Part shown: one piece after another, positions 1-8,333 of the stretch | Numbering within the stretch: the first letter of the stretch is position 1 | Layout of the letters: the number at the start of each line of letters is the position of its first letter | Source: Alcaligenes parafaecalis | GTDB lineage: Bacteria; Pseudomonadota; Gammaproteobacteria; Burkholderiales; Burkholderiaceae_B | Assembly: GCF_026344135.1 (NCBI RefSeq) | Contig: NZ_JAPKNA010000001.1 | Span: forward strand, 1,364,001-1,428,000 | Direction: 5' to 3' | DNA length: 64,000 nucleotides | The notes under the pieces: generated by a model | Told to the model about the DNA's origin: nothing | The model's input: only the letters and a program-made list of their open reading frames with translations | Databases searched by the model: none | Translations under genes and position numbers: made by a program

Positions 1-501
1 GTGCTGACCGAATTCCTGCGCGACACGCCCTTACTGGTGCAATTGTTTTTCCTGTACTACGTGCTGCCGGACTACGGCATTGTGCTGCCCGCCTTCCTGA
101 CCGGCGCACTGGCGCTGGGTGTGCAGTACAGCGCCTATCTGTCCGAGGTCTATCGGGCTGGTCTGGAATCGGTCACCCACGGCCAGACGGAGGCGGCCCG
201 CGCGCTGGATATTTCCCCGCTGCGCACCTTTATGGTCATCACCCTGCCCCAGGCTATCCCGCGCATCATTCCCGCGATGGGCAATTACCTGGTCTCCATC
301 ATGAAAGACGTGCCCGTGCTCTCTGTGGTGTCGGTGCTGGAAGTCCTGAACGTGGCCAAGATTATTGGTGACCGTACTTTTAACTACATCATTCCCCTGT
401 CCATGGTGGGCGGCCTGTATCTGCTGCTGACCCTCCTGGCTTCGGCTGGGGTACGAACGCTGGACCGGCGTTTGCCCAAGCAAGGAATCCCCCTGCGATG
501 A
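1..501 (+). CDS. ehuD: Ectoine/hydroxyectoine ABC transporter permease EhuD (5' truncated by window edge)
   Basis: C-terminal 166 residues of an inner-membrane permease of the polar amino acid (HAAT) ABC family; the true start lies left of the window. Visible are the TPLLVQLFFLYYVLPD segment, the EAARALDISPLRT coupling loop that contacts the ATPase, and several hydrophobic helices. The EhuD assignment rests on similarity to the YVLPDYGIVLPA stretch recalled from that family and on the downstream ATPase, which looks like EhuA. Its 3' end overlaps ehuA by 4 bp (ATGA), so the two are translationally coupled. Role: uptake of ectoine and hydroxyectoine, as osmoprotectant or nutrient. A generic amino acid permease is the alternative. 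Confidence 0.8.
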   Translation: MLTEFLRDTPLLVQLFFLYYVLPDYGIVLPAFLTGALALGVQYSAYLSEVYRAGLESVTHGQTEAARALDISPLRTFMVITLPQAIPRIIPAMGNYLVSIMKDVPVLSVVSVLEVLNVAKIIGDRTFNYIIPLSMVGGLYLLLTLLASAGVRTLDRRLPKQGIPLR

Positions 502-1283
502 CTGACACAACAAGCCCCATCATTCAATTTGACAATGTCACCAAGAAGTTTGGTGATGTCACCGTCCTGGACGCCTTGAACTTTCAGGTGGAACCGGGTG
601 AGAAAGTCACCATCATCGGCCCTTCTGGTTCTGGTAAATCCACCGTGCTACGTATTTTGATGACGTTGGAGACAATCGACGAAGGCCTCATCACGGTAGC
701 TGGCAAGCCTTTATGGCACGAACGGGTCGACGACAAACTGGTGCCCGCCAGCCAGAACCATTTGCGCGAAATGCGCAAAGAAATGGGTATGGTGTTCCAG
801 CAGTTCAATCTGTTCCCGCACATGACGGTGATGCGTAACGTGACGGAAGCGCCGACCCATGTGCTGGGTCTGTCCAAAGAGCAGGCACGCGAGCGGGCCA
901 CCAAATATCTGGATCTGGTGGGCCTGATCGACCATGCGGACAAATTCCCCAGCCAGCTCTCCGGCGGACAACAACAGCGTGTAGGTATTGCACGGGCCCT
1001 GGCCATGGAACCGAACATTCTGCTATTTGACGAGCCCACCTCGGCTCTAGACCCGGAGCTGGTGGGCGAAGTGCTGGGCGTGATTCAAAAGCTGAGTCAG
1101 GAACAGGATCTGACGATTCTGCTGGTGACCCACGAAATGCAGTTTGCCAAGGAAGTGTCAGATCGCGTCTGCTTCTTTGATAAAGGCGTGATCGTGGAAT
1201 CCGGCCCACCAGAACAAGTGTTCTGCAATCCACAGGAAGCACGGACACAGGCTTTTTTAAGCAACTTCATTCAGGCGGCCTAG
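498..1283 (+). CDS. ehuA: Ectoine/hydroxyectoine ABC transporter ATP-binding protein EhuA
   Basis: A 261-residue ABC ATPase. Walker A GPSGSGKST is at residues 41-49, signature LSGGQ at 154-158, Walker B LLFDEP at 175-180 and the switch His at 212. An extra stretch between Walker A and the Q-loop (about residues 70-90, with PLWHERVDDKLVPA) is typical of EhuA as I recall it and absent from generic GlnQ-type ATPases. It energises ehuD and presumably ehuB/ehuC left of the window. It is the last gene of its operon, followed within 50 bp by a strong hairpin terminator. The synthesis genes ectABCD lie 3.2 kb downstream on the opposite strand, which supports the substrate call. Confidence 0.85.
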   Translation: MTDTTSPIIQFDNVTKKFGDVTVLDALNFQVEPGEKVTIIGPSGSGKSTVLRILMTLETIDEGLITVAGKPLWHERVDDKLVPASQNHLREMRKEMGMVFQQFNLFPHMTVMRNVTEAPTHVLGLSKEQARERATKYLDLVGLIDHADKFPSQLSGGQQQRVGIARALAMEPNILLFDEPTSALDPELVGEVLGVIQKLSQEQDLTILLVTHEMQFAKEVSDRVCFFDKGVIVESGPPEQVFCNPQEARTQAFLSNFIQAA

Positions 1284-1331
1284 TCATTCACCATGCCTCT
1301 TGGTTGAAGACTATTTCAACACCTCATTCCG

Positions 1332-1372
1332 GCGATAAAAAACGGGCTATTAATAGCCCGTTTTTTTATCGC
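1332..1372. terminator. Bidirectional rho-independent terminator between ehuA and the DUF2239 gene
   Basis: Perfect inverted repeat: AACGGGCTATT and AATAGCCCGTT, extended by an A-run on one side and a T-run on the other (GCGATAAAAAACG ... CGTTTTTTTATCGC). It sits between two convergent genes and has a U-tract on either strand, so it can stop transcription from both. Confidence 0.9.
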
Positions 1373-1411
1373 CTGTCCCTTGGAAGCTCAGCCCTTCCAC
1401 GCCCTCAAAAC

Positions 1412-2023
1412 TTACTCGGCCAAAGAAAATACAGGGGATTGCGCCAGCTTGATCGCATGCTCCCGCACATCCTCCGGCCAGGCAGCCAGCAGGGCGTTGA
1501 AACGCTCAAGCTCATCAGCAAACAAGGCCCGCATGGCTTCTTCAAAACCGGGCAAATCACCACCAATTGCGGTCATGAAGTTATAGGCCCGCTCCTGCGC
1601 CTGACGGCGCTGATCTTTAGCCGCGCTGGCACGACGCGCTTCCTCAACCAGTTTGCGTAGCGCAACCGAGGCACCACCGGCTTGAGTCGCCAGCCAGTCC
1701 CAATGGCGTGGCAACAAGGTCACTTCACGGGGAACCACGCCCAGCTTGGGGCGACCACGGCCTCGTGGGGCCTCCTCTTCGGTCTGCTCGACCTCAGCTT
1801 CAGACACATCCACTGCCGCATAGCGTTGCGCCAGCTCCTCGTCCGTCCCTTGGGTATTCACATCCACAAAGCGGCCCGTCACATCGTCAAAGATCAACAC
1901 GGGATCGTTAACCCGGCTCTCCAGAACTTTTTTCACGGCCAGCACATTGGCCAGCATGGGGCCGGACGCGATACGGCGGTGACCCATAAAGCTGGTGTAG
2001 GTATTGGGGTAAGTCGTTTTCAT
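1412..2023 (-). CDS. DUF2239 family protein, possible DNA-binding protein
   Basis: A 203-residue protein with DUF2239 features: an N-terminal YTSFMGHRRIASGP segment, a mid-region beginning FDDVTGRFVDVN, and an acidic linker leading to PRGRGRPKLGVVPREVTLLP (residues 86-105). No function is established for the family. The Arg/Gly AT-hook-like stretch followed by VTLLPRHWDWLATQ and ALRKLVEEARR (101-131) looks to me like a strand-helix-helix DNA-binding layout; this is inference. The gene stands alone. Its promoter carries an imperfect 14-bp inverted repeat, which could be an autoregulatory operator. No clear Shine-Dalgarno sequence precedes the ATG. Confidence 0.85.
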   Translation of the reverse strand: MKTTYPNTYTSFMGHRRIASGPMLANVLAVKKVLESRVNDPVLIFDDVTGRFVDVNTQGTDEELAQRYAAVDVSEAEVEQTEEEAPRGRGRPKLGVVPREVTLLPRHWDWLATQAGGASVALRKLVEEARRASAAKDQRRQAQERAYNFMTAIGGDLPGFEEAMRALFADELERFNALLAAWPEDVREHAIKLAQSPVFSLAE

Positions 2024-2056
2024 AGCAAAACCAATGCTTCGATTAAGAAGTCTCTA

Positions 2057-2098
2057 TTTTTACCCGGGTAATATAAATCAGTCAATATTATCCGGGTA
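2057..2098 (-). promoter_or_regulatory. Promoter with flanking inverted-repeat operator upstream of the DUF2239 gene
   Basis: Arms TACCCGGGTAATAT (2061-2074) and ATATTATCCGGGTA (2085-2098) form an inverted repeat with one mismatch and a 10-bp spacer. Read on the minus strand, a TTGACT -35 (2080-2085) lies between the arms, with a TAAAAA -10 (2057-2062) 17 bp downstream. One arm therefore fills the -35/-10 spacer and the other lies just upstream of the -35, a classic repressor layout. The binding protein is unknown; the DUF2239 product itself is a candidate. Confidence 0.6.
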
Positions 2099-2136
2099 TA
2101 AATGGAAAGGTGTTGCTAAAGCGACTCACAACTGCC

Positions 2137-3336
2137 TCAGGCCCGACAAAGTTGGCAACGCAAAGCCCGATTCATAAAAAAGACCGTGCCCAACAGCGAA
2201 GTCATCAGAATACTGATCGCCACCCAAGCAAAAGACTCGGATCCCAATTGATTCAACAAGAGCCCGCCCAGTGCACCACCTGCGGCGACCCCCGTATTCC
2301 AGACCGTTGTATACATGGACTGCGCCACATCGGCTGAATCCCCTGCAAAGCGGGACAAAGCAGTTTGAGTAATGGTGGCAAAACCGCCTACGGCCAAACC
2401 CCAGATCAATACCGAGACAAACACGATCGACACCACATCCCCCCACACACCAAGAACCAAAGCAGCAAAGGCAAAAGTCAAAATGCTGGCTACCGCCAGC
2501 CACTGCAAACGCCGATCAACGATCGCCCCTACAAGCCACAGGCTCAAGATTGAACCCAGGCCGAAGATGAACAGAACAAGATCGACCTGATCCTCCAAAC
2601 CCGACCGCTGTAAAAAAGGCTCCACATAGATGTAAAGCACGTTATGGGCGACCACAAAGCTAAAAACCACAAACAACACGGCACGAATTCCACTTTTCAG
2701 AAAAACACGCGTCAGGGGCTGGCGTTGCTCTGAATGTCTGCCTGCGAAATCAGGCAAAATCACCCGCCCGCACACAATTAATAACAGCGCCAGGCCACTC
2801 ATCAAGGCAAAGGCTCCCTGCCAAGCTATATAGCGCCCCAACAAGGCACCCAATGGCACACCCAGCACCAGAGCGGCCGTCGCACCCGCTCCTGAAATGG
2901 CAATGGCCCGCCCACTCAGATGCGTCGGCGACATGCGAATCGCATAACCGGCCAGCAAAGACCAGACAATCCCGCCAAAAACCCCAGCAAAGAAGCGCGC
3001 AACCATGGACAACAGATAATCAGTAGAGAGTGCCGTCAATAAGTTCACCACGGCAAAGCCGAAGATGGCAGACAAGAGCAAAGGCCGACGACGCATGCCT
3101 TGGGTCAGGGCAGTCACCGGAATCGCCGCACAGAGCGCTCCGACCGCATAGGCTGTAATAAATTGCCCGGCCAGGCTCTCGGACACCACCAAACCCTCTG
3201 CAATCGCAGCAAGCAGCCCGGCTGGCATGATCTCCGTTAACAAGGTAATAAAGGCAGCCATTGCCAGAACAAGTAGCCCTCCCAAAGGCAATCGCTTCCG
3301 CTCAGTAGTGGCAAGGGGGGAATAAATCTGATTCAT
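2137..3336 (-). CDS. MFS transporter, DHA1 (AraJ/sugar-efflux-like) family
   Basis: A 399-residue inner-membrane protein with about 12 hydrophobic helices. It has the family's N-terminal LLTEIMPAGLL helix and a loop-2 basic motif region (TQGMRRRPLLL). Such proteins export drugs, sugars or amino acids by proton antiport; the substrate cannot be told from sequence. I start it at the ATG at 3336, preceded by AAGGA about nine bases away; a TTG one codon upstream is possible. It is divergent from the LysR gene at 3474, and the pairing suggests control by that regulator. Confidence 0.8.
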   Translation of the reverse strand: MNQIYSPLATTERKRLPLGGLLVLAMAAFITLLTEIMPAGLLAAIAEGLVVSESLAGQFITAYAVGALCAAIPVTALTQGMRRRPLLLSAIFGFAVVNLLTALSTDYLLSMVARFFAGVFGGIVWSLLAGYAIRMSPTHLSGRAIAISGAGATAALVLGVPLGALLGRYIAWQGAFALMSGLALLLIVCGRVILPDFAGRHSEQRQPLTRVFLKSGIRAVLFVVFSFVVAHNVLYIYVEPFLQRSGLEDQVDLVLFIFGLGSILSLWLVGAIVDRRLQWLAVASILTFAFAALVLGVWGDVVSIVFVSVLIWGLAVGGFATITQTALSRFAGDSADVAQSMYTTVWNTGVAAGGALGGLLLNQLGSESFAWVAISILMTSLLGTVFFMNRALRCQLCRA

Positions 3337-3442
3337 CAAACAAGGTCCTTACGTTCACAAACTTCAAGACGTGCCCACGCACAACAGCGTCATGATGCGA
3401 CCTTATTCATTAAAGAAAAATAGACTATATTTAAAAATACTT

Positions 3443-3458
3443 ATGACTCAAGAGTCAT
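3443..3458. promoter_or_regulatory. Perfect 16-bp palindrome in the divergent LysR/MFS intergenic region
   Basis: ATGACTC, two bases, GAGTCAT, a perfect inverted repeat 15 bp before the LysR GTG start, within an A/T-rich 137-bp spacer between divergent genes. The position fits a site for autoregulation by the LysR protein or a dimeric repressor site. The binding protein is inferred from position only. Confidence 0.45.
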
Positions 3459-3473
3459 TAATAAAGGAAGCGT

Positions 3474-4361
3474 GTGGAGAACCTGGGATCATTGGATATT
3501 TTTGTACGGGTCGCTGAATCGCGCAGTTTTACTTCGACTGCACGGCAACTGGGCATCTCGGCATCCGCCATCAGCAAGGCGATTGCGCGGCTGGAAGATC
3601 GGCTGGAAACACGCTTGCTCCACCGTTCCACACGGACGGTCACACTAACCCCGGAAGGCAGTCTGTTTCTGGAGCGCTGCAAACGCATCTTGTGCGAACT
3701 GGAGCAAGCGCAAGATGAGCTTGCCCTGTCCCAGCGCGCCCCTCGTGGCAAACTGCGTATCAGCCTCCCCTCCGTAGGTTTGTTATTCATGCCGCAGTTT
3801 GTCGAGTTCAATCATCGCTATCCAGATATCGAATTTGATATTGACTGTACCGACCGTCTGGTCGATATCATCAATGAAGGCTTTGATGCAGTCATCCGCA
3901 CAGGTGAACTCAAGGACTCGAGCTTGAGCGCCCGCAAGCTGGGGACCTACCGCCGGACGATTGTCGCCACCCCTGCCTACCTGCAAGCACGGGGTATCCC
4001 CAAAAAGCCTGAGGACTTGCGCCAACACCGTTGCCTGCACTATCGCTACCCCAGCAGTGGCAAAACAGACGCCTGGCCCTTGGGGGATACCGACATTGAC
4101 ACCCTGCTTGAACTGCCAGGCTCTATGGTCACCAATACACTTGAGCCTTTGCTCTGCTTTGTTGAGTCCGGTTTAGGCATTGCCTGCATCCCCAGTATCG
4201 CGATTCAACAGCAACTAAAAAGCGGCACCTTGATTCCTGTGCTGGACGAGTTCAATCACGACATCACGACCTTGCAAATACTCTGGCCCTCCAACAGACA
4301 CCTTGCCCCAAAACTTCGCGCCTTTATCGACTATCTGACGCAATCCCTGCAACTGGATTAA
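3474..4361 (+). CDS. LysR family transcriptional regulator
   Basis: A 295-residue regulator. The N-terminal winged helix-turn-helix spans about residues 1-60 (LDIFVRVAESRSFTSTARQL, then SASAISKAIARLE), and the substrate-binding domain runs from about residue 90. The GTG start is supported by AAGGAAG five bases upstream. It belongs to the large group of LysR proteins encoded beside an MFS exporter and is transcribed divergently from the one at 2137-3336, its probable target. The effector is unknown. Confidence 0.88.
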   Translation: MENLGSLDIFVRVAESRSFTSTARQLGISASAISKAIARLEDRLETRLLHRSTRTVTLTPEGSLFLERCKRILCELEQAQDELALSQRAPRGKLRISLPSVGLLFMPQFVEFNHRYPDIEFDIDCTDRLVDIINEGFDAVIRTGELKDSSLSARKLGTYRRTIVATPAYLQARGIPKKPEDLRQHRCLHYRYPSSGKTDAWPLGDTDIDTLLELPGSMVTNTLEPLLCFVESGLGIACIPSIAIQQQLKSGTLIPVLDEFNHDITTLQILWPSNRHLAPKLRAFIDYLTQSLQLD

Positions 4362-4420
4362 GAAACGGCTCGACTCCCACCCATAACCGGCTCATCCACT
4401 TGCTCGAAGGCCCCCGCAAC

Positions 4421-4454
4421 AAAAAACGCCCCCTGGAAATAAATCCAGGGAGCG
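4421..4454 (-). terminator. Rho-independent terminator of the ectRABCD operon
   Basis: Stem CGCCCCCTGGA / TCCAGGGAGCG with one mismatch around a 6-base loop. Read on the minus strand it is followed by six T residues (the A-run at 4421-4426). It lies 44 bp past the ectD stop codon. Confidence 0.85.
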
Positions 4455-4497
4455 TCTTATCCGGCCAAGTCTGCACCCAAGGCACAGACCTTCTTGC

Positions 4498-5421
4498 TCA
4501 GGACTCCAGCAGCGGTCCATTCAAGGGCGTCAAGGCAGAGAACTGCCCCCGAGTGGCCACATGCGCAGGACGTGGCGTCAGTCCCTGTTTGGGATCACCC
4601 ACACTGTTTTCCACGCTGTTATAGACCGTGAACACATTGGCTCGTGGCCAAGGCGAGATATTGCTGGCCGAGCCGTGCAAGGTATTGCAGTCAAAAAAGA
4701 TCACCGAACCGGCCTTGGCGGTAATGGCTTCTATACCGCCCTGATCCACCAGCAAACGCAGGCTGATCGGATCGGGCACGCCATACTCCTGCTTGCGCAA
4801 GGATTCCTTGTAATGATCGTCCGGTGTTTGACCTGTGCACGAGATGAACTGACGGTGCGAGCCCGGCACCAGCATCAAGGGGCCGTTGCACACATTATTG
4901 TCAGTCAGCAGCACCGAGCAGCTTAACGCCCGCATCTGCGGCATGCCGTCTTCGATATGCCAGGTCTCAAAGTCCGAGTGCCAGTAGAACTCCTTGCCGG
5001 TAAAGCCCGGTTTCAGGTTGGCACGAGACTGGTGCACATAGACATCCGAGCCCAGAATCTGACGGGCCACATCCAGCACACGCGGATCGCGTACCAGGCG
5101 GGCAATCAGCTCGCTTAGCTCATGCACTCGAAAGATCGAACGCACAGCCTGGCTCCCCTTTTCCACCACGGCTTCTTCCCGCGACAAAATGCCGGGGTCG
5201 GCACTCATGGCTTCCACATTGCCCAACAAAGCCTGTACTTCCTGCGCATTGAACAAGTCAGGCAGCAACAAAAAACCATTGCTCTCGTATTCACGCAACT
5301 GGGCCTTGTTCAGGGGCTGGCTACCTACCGGGTCCGGGTACACCACCGGCTCCTGGCGGCTGACGATGGCCGCCGTTCGTTCTGTACGGGATGTGTACAG
5401 ATCGCTCATGGTCACTGTCAT
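4498..5421 (-). CDS. ectD: Ectoine hydroxylase EctD
   Basis: A 307-residue Fe(II)/2-oxoglutarate dioxygenase that converts ectoine to 5-hydroxyectoine in the cytoplasm. The family signature FYWHSDFETWHIEDGMP is present. Iron ligands are His148 and Asp150 (WHSDF) and His249 (NTLHGSA), and Arg260 would bind 2-oxoglutarate. Length matches the family (about 300). It is the last gene of the operon, 14 bp after ectC, with a good ribosome site (AAGGAGAG) before the ATG. Another in-frame ATG lies four codons in. Its presence means the cell can make hydroxyectoine, usually linked to heat or stationary-phase stress. Confidence 0.96.
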   Translation of the reverse strand: MTVTMSDLYTSRTERTAAIVSRQEPVVYPDPVGSQPLNKAQLREYESNGFLLLPDLFNAQEVQALLGNVEAMSADPGILSREEAVVEKGSQAVRSIFRVHELSELIARLVRDPRVLDVARQILGSDVYVHQSRANLKPGFTGKEFYWHSDFETWHIEDGMPQMRALSCSVLLTDNNVCNGPLMLVPGSHRQFISCTGQTPDDHYKESLRKQEYGVPDPISLRLLVDQGGIEAITAKAGSVIFFDCNTLHGSASNISPWPRANVFTVYNSVENSVGDPKQGLTPRPAHVATRGQFSALTPLNGPLLES

Positions 5422-5435
5422 GATGCTCTCCTTCC

Positions 5436-5828
5436 TTAGTCTTCCACGATGGCTGGGTAAACCCCTTTCTCATCGTGAACTTCCTGGCCGGTCAGGGGCG
5501 GATTGAACACGCAGATCACCCGCAGCGGCTCTTTGCCACCGCGCAGATAGTGTTCATCGTGCTGATCCAGCGCGTAAACCACGCCTGGACCCAAATCGTA
5601 TTTCTTGCCGTCGGCAACGGTTTCGATTTCGCCATCACCCTCAATGCACCACACCGCTTCCAGGTGATTCTGGTAGTGGATATGCGTCTCGGTGCCAGGA
5701 AAAATAACGGTTTCGTGAAAGGAAAAACCCATGCCATCTTTCTTGAGCAAAACACGGCGGCTGACCCAGGTGTCTGTACGCACCTCGTCGCGGGTTCCAA
5801 TCACATCTTGTACGTTTTTCACCAACAT
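5436..5828 (-). CDS. ectC: L-ectoine synthase EctC
   Basis: A 130-residue cupin protein that cyclises N-gamma-acetyl-diaminobutyrate to ectoine, the last step of synthesis. It begins MLVKNVQDVIGTRDEVRT, as EctC proteins do, and carries the cupin metal-binding region around THIHYQNHLEAVWCIEGDGE and a second cupin motif near DQHDEHYLRGG. Length is normal (about 130). Its ATG overlaps the ectB stop by one base (TAATG), so translation is coupled; ectB codes the GGAGGAG ribosome site. Confidence 0.97.
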   Translation of the reverse strand: MLVKNVQDVIGTRDEVRTDTWVSRRVLLKKDGMGFSFHETVIFPGTETHIHYQNHLEAVWCIEGDGEIETVADGKKYDLGPGVVYALDQHDEHYLRGGKEPLRVICVFNPPLTGQEVHDEKGVYPAIVED

Positions 5829-7135
5829 TAGCGTGCTCCTCCAATCTTCAGAATCTTGGCCTGGCTACCGCGCTTGGACAGGCACTGGGCCACGCTGCGT
5901 TCAATAATGTCCAGGCCTTGAGTCAGCTCTTCATTGCTGATCGTCAGGGCAGGCAACAACTTCAGAACTTCATCGTGGGCGCCCGAGGTTTCAATCACCA
6001 GACCTTGCTTGAAGGACTGAGCGGCAATTTCATTGGCCAGACCGGCTCCGGGTGGCGTCACCAGGCCTTGAATCAGGCCGCGACCACGTACGCTCAAACC
6101 ACGGTCGGGGTAGCTGTGCACCAGGTTTTCCAGCCAGTCACGCACTTGGCGCTCTTTAGCCAGAATTTCATTTTCAAATTGCTCGTCCGCCCAGTAACTT
6201 TCCAGCGCTTGAGCCGCCGTCACAAAGGCCAGGTTATTGCCACGGAAGGTGCCGTTATGGGCGCTGGGCTTCCACACATCCAGTTCAGGACGCAGCAAGA
6301 CCAAAGACATGGGCAAACCAAAACCGGACAGGGATTTGGACAGAGTGATGATGTCGGGGCTGATACCCGCTTGTTCAAAGCTGAAGAAGCGGCCAGTACG
6401 TCCGCAACCCACCTGAATGTCATCGATGATCAGCAGCATGTCGTGCTCGCGGCACAGCCGTTGCAGTTCACGCAGCCAGCGCTGTGTAGCGACGTTCACG
6501 CCTCCTTCACCTTGCACAGTTTCCACGATGACCGCGGCAGGATGGTCCAGGCCACTGCTGGGATCTTCCAGCAAGCGCTCCAGATAAGCCATCGTGTTGA
6601 CGTCCGGTCCCAAGTAGCCGTCATAAGGCATGAACGAGGTATTACCCAGGGCCACACCCGCTGCACTACGAAACTTGGAGTTCGCCGTCACTGCCAGGGA
6701 ACCCGTGCTGACGCCGTGGAAACCATGCGTAAAGGAAATCACATTCTGGCGGCCCTTGACCTGGCGTGCCAATTTCAACGCCGCTTCCACGGCATTGGTG
6801 CCCGTAGGCCCCGTAAACTGCAGGCGGTAGTCCCACCCGCGCGGTTTGAGCAAAACTTTGTCCACCGTTTCAAGAAAGTATTTCTTGGCACTGGTGGCCA
6901 TATCCAAACCGTGTACCAAGCCGTCGGTGTTCAGGTAGTCAATCAGCTTTTCTTTCAGATGGGGGTTGTTATGCCCGTAGTTGAGCGTACCGGCCCCACT
7001 GAAAAAATCGATGTATTGCCTGCCTGACTCGTCCTCCAAGACCGAGCCTCGGGCTTTGTTGAAAATGACCGGAAAGGACCGGACGTAGCCCCTTACTTCA
7101 GACTCCATCCGGTCGAATATTTTTAAATCAGTCAT
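5828..7135 (-). CDS. ectB: Diaminobutyrate--2-oxoglutarate transaminase EctB
   Basis: A 435-residue class III PLP aminotransferase that makes L-2,4-diaminobutyrate from aspartate semialdehyde with glutamate as donor, the first committed step. Visible: the FFSGAGTLNYGHNNP segment (44-58), GTNAVEAALKLAR (112-124), IIDDIQVGCGRTGRF (236-250) and the PLP lysine in LSKSLSG (Lys267). Ribosome site AGGAGAGG is close before the ATG. It follows ectA after a 95-bp gap. No ectoine-specific aspartokinase gene accompanies it, so aspartate semialdehyde must come from general metabolism. Confidence 0.97.
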   Translation of the reverse strand: MTDLKIFDRMESEVRGYVRSFPVIFNKARGSVLEDESGRQYIDFFSGAGTLNYGHNNPHLKEKLIDYLNTDGLVHGLDMATSAKKYFLETVDKVLLKPRGWDYRLQFTGPTGTNAVEAALKLARQVKGRQNVISFTHGFHGVSTGSLAVTANSKFRSAAGVALGNTSFMPYDGYLGPDVNTMAYLERLLEDPSSGLDHPAAVIVETVQGEGGVNVATQRWLRELQRLCREHDMLLIIDDIQVGCGRTGRFFSFEQAGISPDIITLSKSLSGFGLPMSLVLLRPELDVWKPSAHNGTFRGNNLAFVTAAQALESYWADEQFENEILAKERQVRDWLENLVHSYPDRGLSVRGRGLIQGLVTPPGAGLANEIAAQSFKQGLVIETSGAHDEVLKLLPALTISNEELTQGLDIIERSVAQCLSKRGSQAKILKIGGAR

Positions 7136-7230
7136 ATTTCCTCTCCTGGTTATAGAACGGCGTGTCTTGAGCCGACAAACAACAATCAGCGAACCAGACC
7201 GGCTCTACCGTTCTTTTGCGTAAAGTCCCC

Positions 7231-7788
7231 TTATCCAGAGTCCAAGGGGCCGATTCGTAATAGAGGTTCTGCCTCGTGCGCCTGATCGGCGAACAAGGCG
7301 GTATCGAAAAATTCCTGTTCCTGCATGGGCGCAGCCCAATGCCGGGCCATGGCCGCAAACAGGCCTCGCGAGGCCCGATTGCCGGGGCTGACCGTTGTTT
7401 CCAGATAGCGTAAGGAACGACCACGCAAGCGTTGCTTCAAATGCTCCAGCATGGCCTGCCCCAGACGCCGCCCACGGGCGCGCTCATGCACGGCGACTTG
7501 CCATACAAAGAGCACATCAGGACGGTCGGGGAGAAAGTAGGCAGAGATGAAACCGTCTATTTGTTCCCCGTTCTGCGCCACGACGCAGGTTTGGGCGAAG
7601 TGCTCGCTGAGCAGCAAATAGAGATATTCAGAATTCAGATCCAGCGGCGGGCAATCGGCAATCAACTGATGGATGGCCGCTGCATCGCGCAACAAGGGCG
7701 CACGCAGTACCAGCGCCGGTTTACTGGGGGCAGACTGGGCAGTCGTCACATTGACTGCCAAGCTGCCCGGACTAGGTCGATCCGTCAA
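7231..7788 (-). CDS. ectA: L-2,4-diaminobutyrate N-gamma-acetyltransferase EctA
   Basis: A 185-residue GNAT acetyltransferase using acetyl-CoA. The acetyl-CoA loop is VHERARGRRLGQAML (about 104-118); LRAPLLRDAAAIHQLIADC near the N-terminus and the DLNSEYLYLLL substrate segment are typical of EctA. The start I use is TTG, which overlaps the ectR stop as TTGA; a GTG thirteen codons downstream is an alternative, since neither has a strong Shine-Dalgarno sequence. Coupling to ectR translation is therefore likely. Confidence 0.94.
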   Translation of the reverse strand: MTDRPSPGSLAVNVTTAQSAPSKPALVLRAPLLRDAAAIHQLIADCPPLDLNSEYLYLLLSEHFAQTCVVAQNGEQIDGFISAYFLPDRPDVLFVWQVAVHERARGRRLGQAMLEHLKQRLRGRSLRYLETTVSPGNRASRGLFAAMARHWAAPMQEQEFFDTALFADQAHEAEPLLRIGPLDSG

Positions 7789-8312
7789 ACCACCAACCCG
7801 GATTCGGGGGGTACATCCCCTTCCGGGACCTCAAGAATAGGCGAGGCCGTATCGTCGGCCTCCAGCACAACATCCGGGTCAGCATCAAGCAGACGAACAA
7901 TACGCTCCAGGGACAAGGTCATGGTGGCCTGTTCCAGCTCGGGCAGTTCTTTCAAAGCGTCCGACAGCTTCTTTTGCAAAGGGGACGGGGTATCGCGTGC
8001 CAGCGTCACCCCTTCAGGGGTCGCGCTGACAAATACAATGCGCCGGTCTTCACGGCCACGCTCACGCAGCACCAGTTTTTTATCTTCCAGGCGATCCAGA
8101 ATACCGACGACGGTGCTGGGGCTGACATGCATCTCGCGGCTGATAGCCGTGGCCGTCAGCGGGCCTTTTTCGATAATGGTGCGCAGGCAGATCAACTGGG
8201 GCGCGGTGATATTGCTGTACGCCGACAACTGCCTGGAATGCAGGGCAATCGAGCGCGTGATCTGGCGCAAAGCCCGCAAAATTCGTAAATCGTAGTGTTG
8301 ATCTGTGGTCAT
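7785..8312 (-). CDS. ectR: MarR family regulator EctR, repressor of the ectoine operon
   Basis: A 175-residue MarR protein. The winged helix lies at about residues 50-100 (ITAPQLICLRTIIEKGPLTATAI, SREMHVSPSTVVGILDRLE, then GREDRRIVFVSATPEG). An acidic C-terminal tail of about 30 residues follows. In halotolerant methylotrophs EctR1 represses ectABC and lies divergently or apart (established knowledge). Here it is the first gene of the operon and would also control itself. A palindrome overlapping the predicted transcription start just upstream fits this. Role as EctR is inferred from position and family. Confidence 0.88.
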   Translation of the reverse strand: MTTDQHYDLRILRALRQITRSIALHSRQLSAYSNITAPQLICLRTIIEKGPLTATAISREMHVSPSTVVGILDRLEDKKLVLRERGREDRRIVFVSATPEGVTLARDTPSPLQKKLSDALKELPELEQATMTLSLERIVRLLDADPDVVLEADDTASPILEVPEGDVPPESGLVV

Positions 8313-8333
8313 TTAATTAGCCAAACAAAATAA

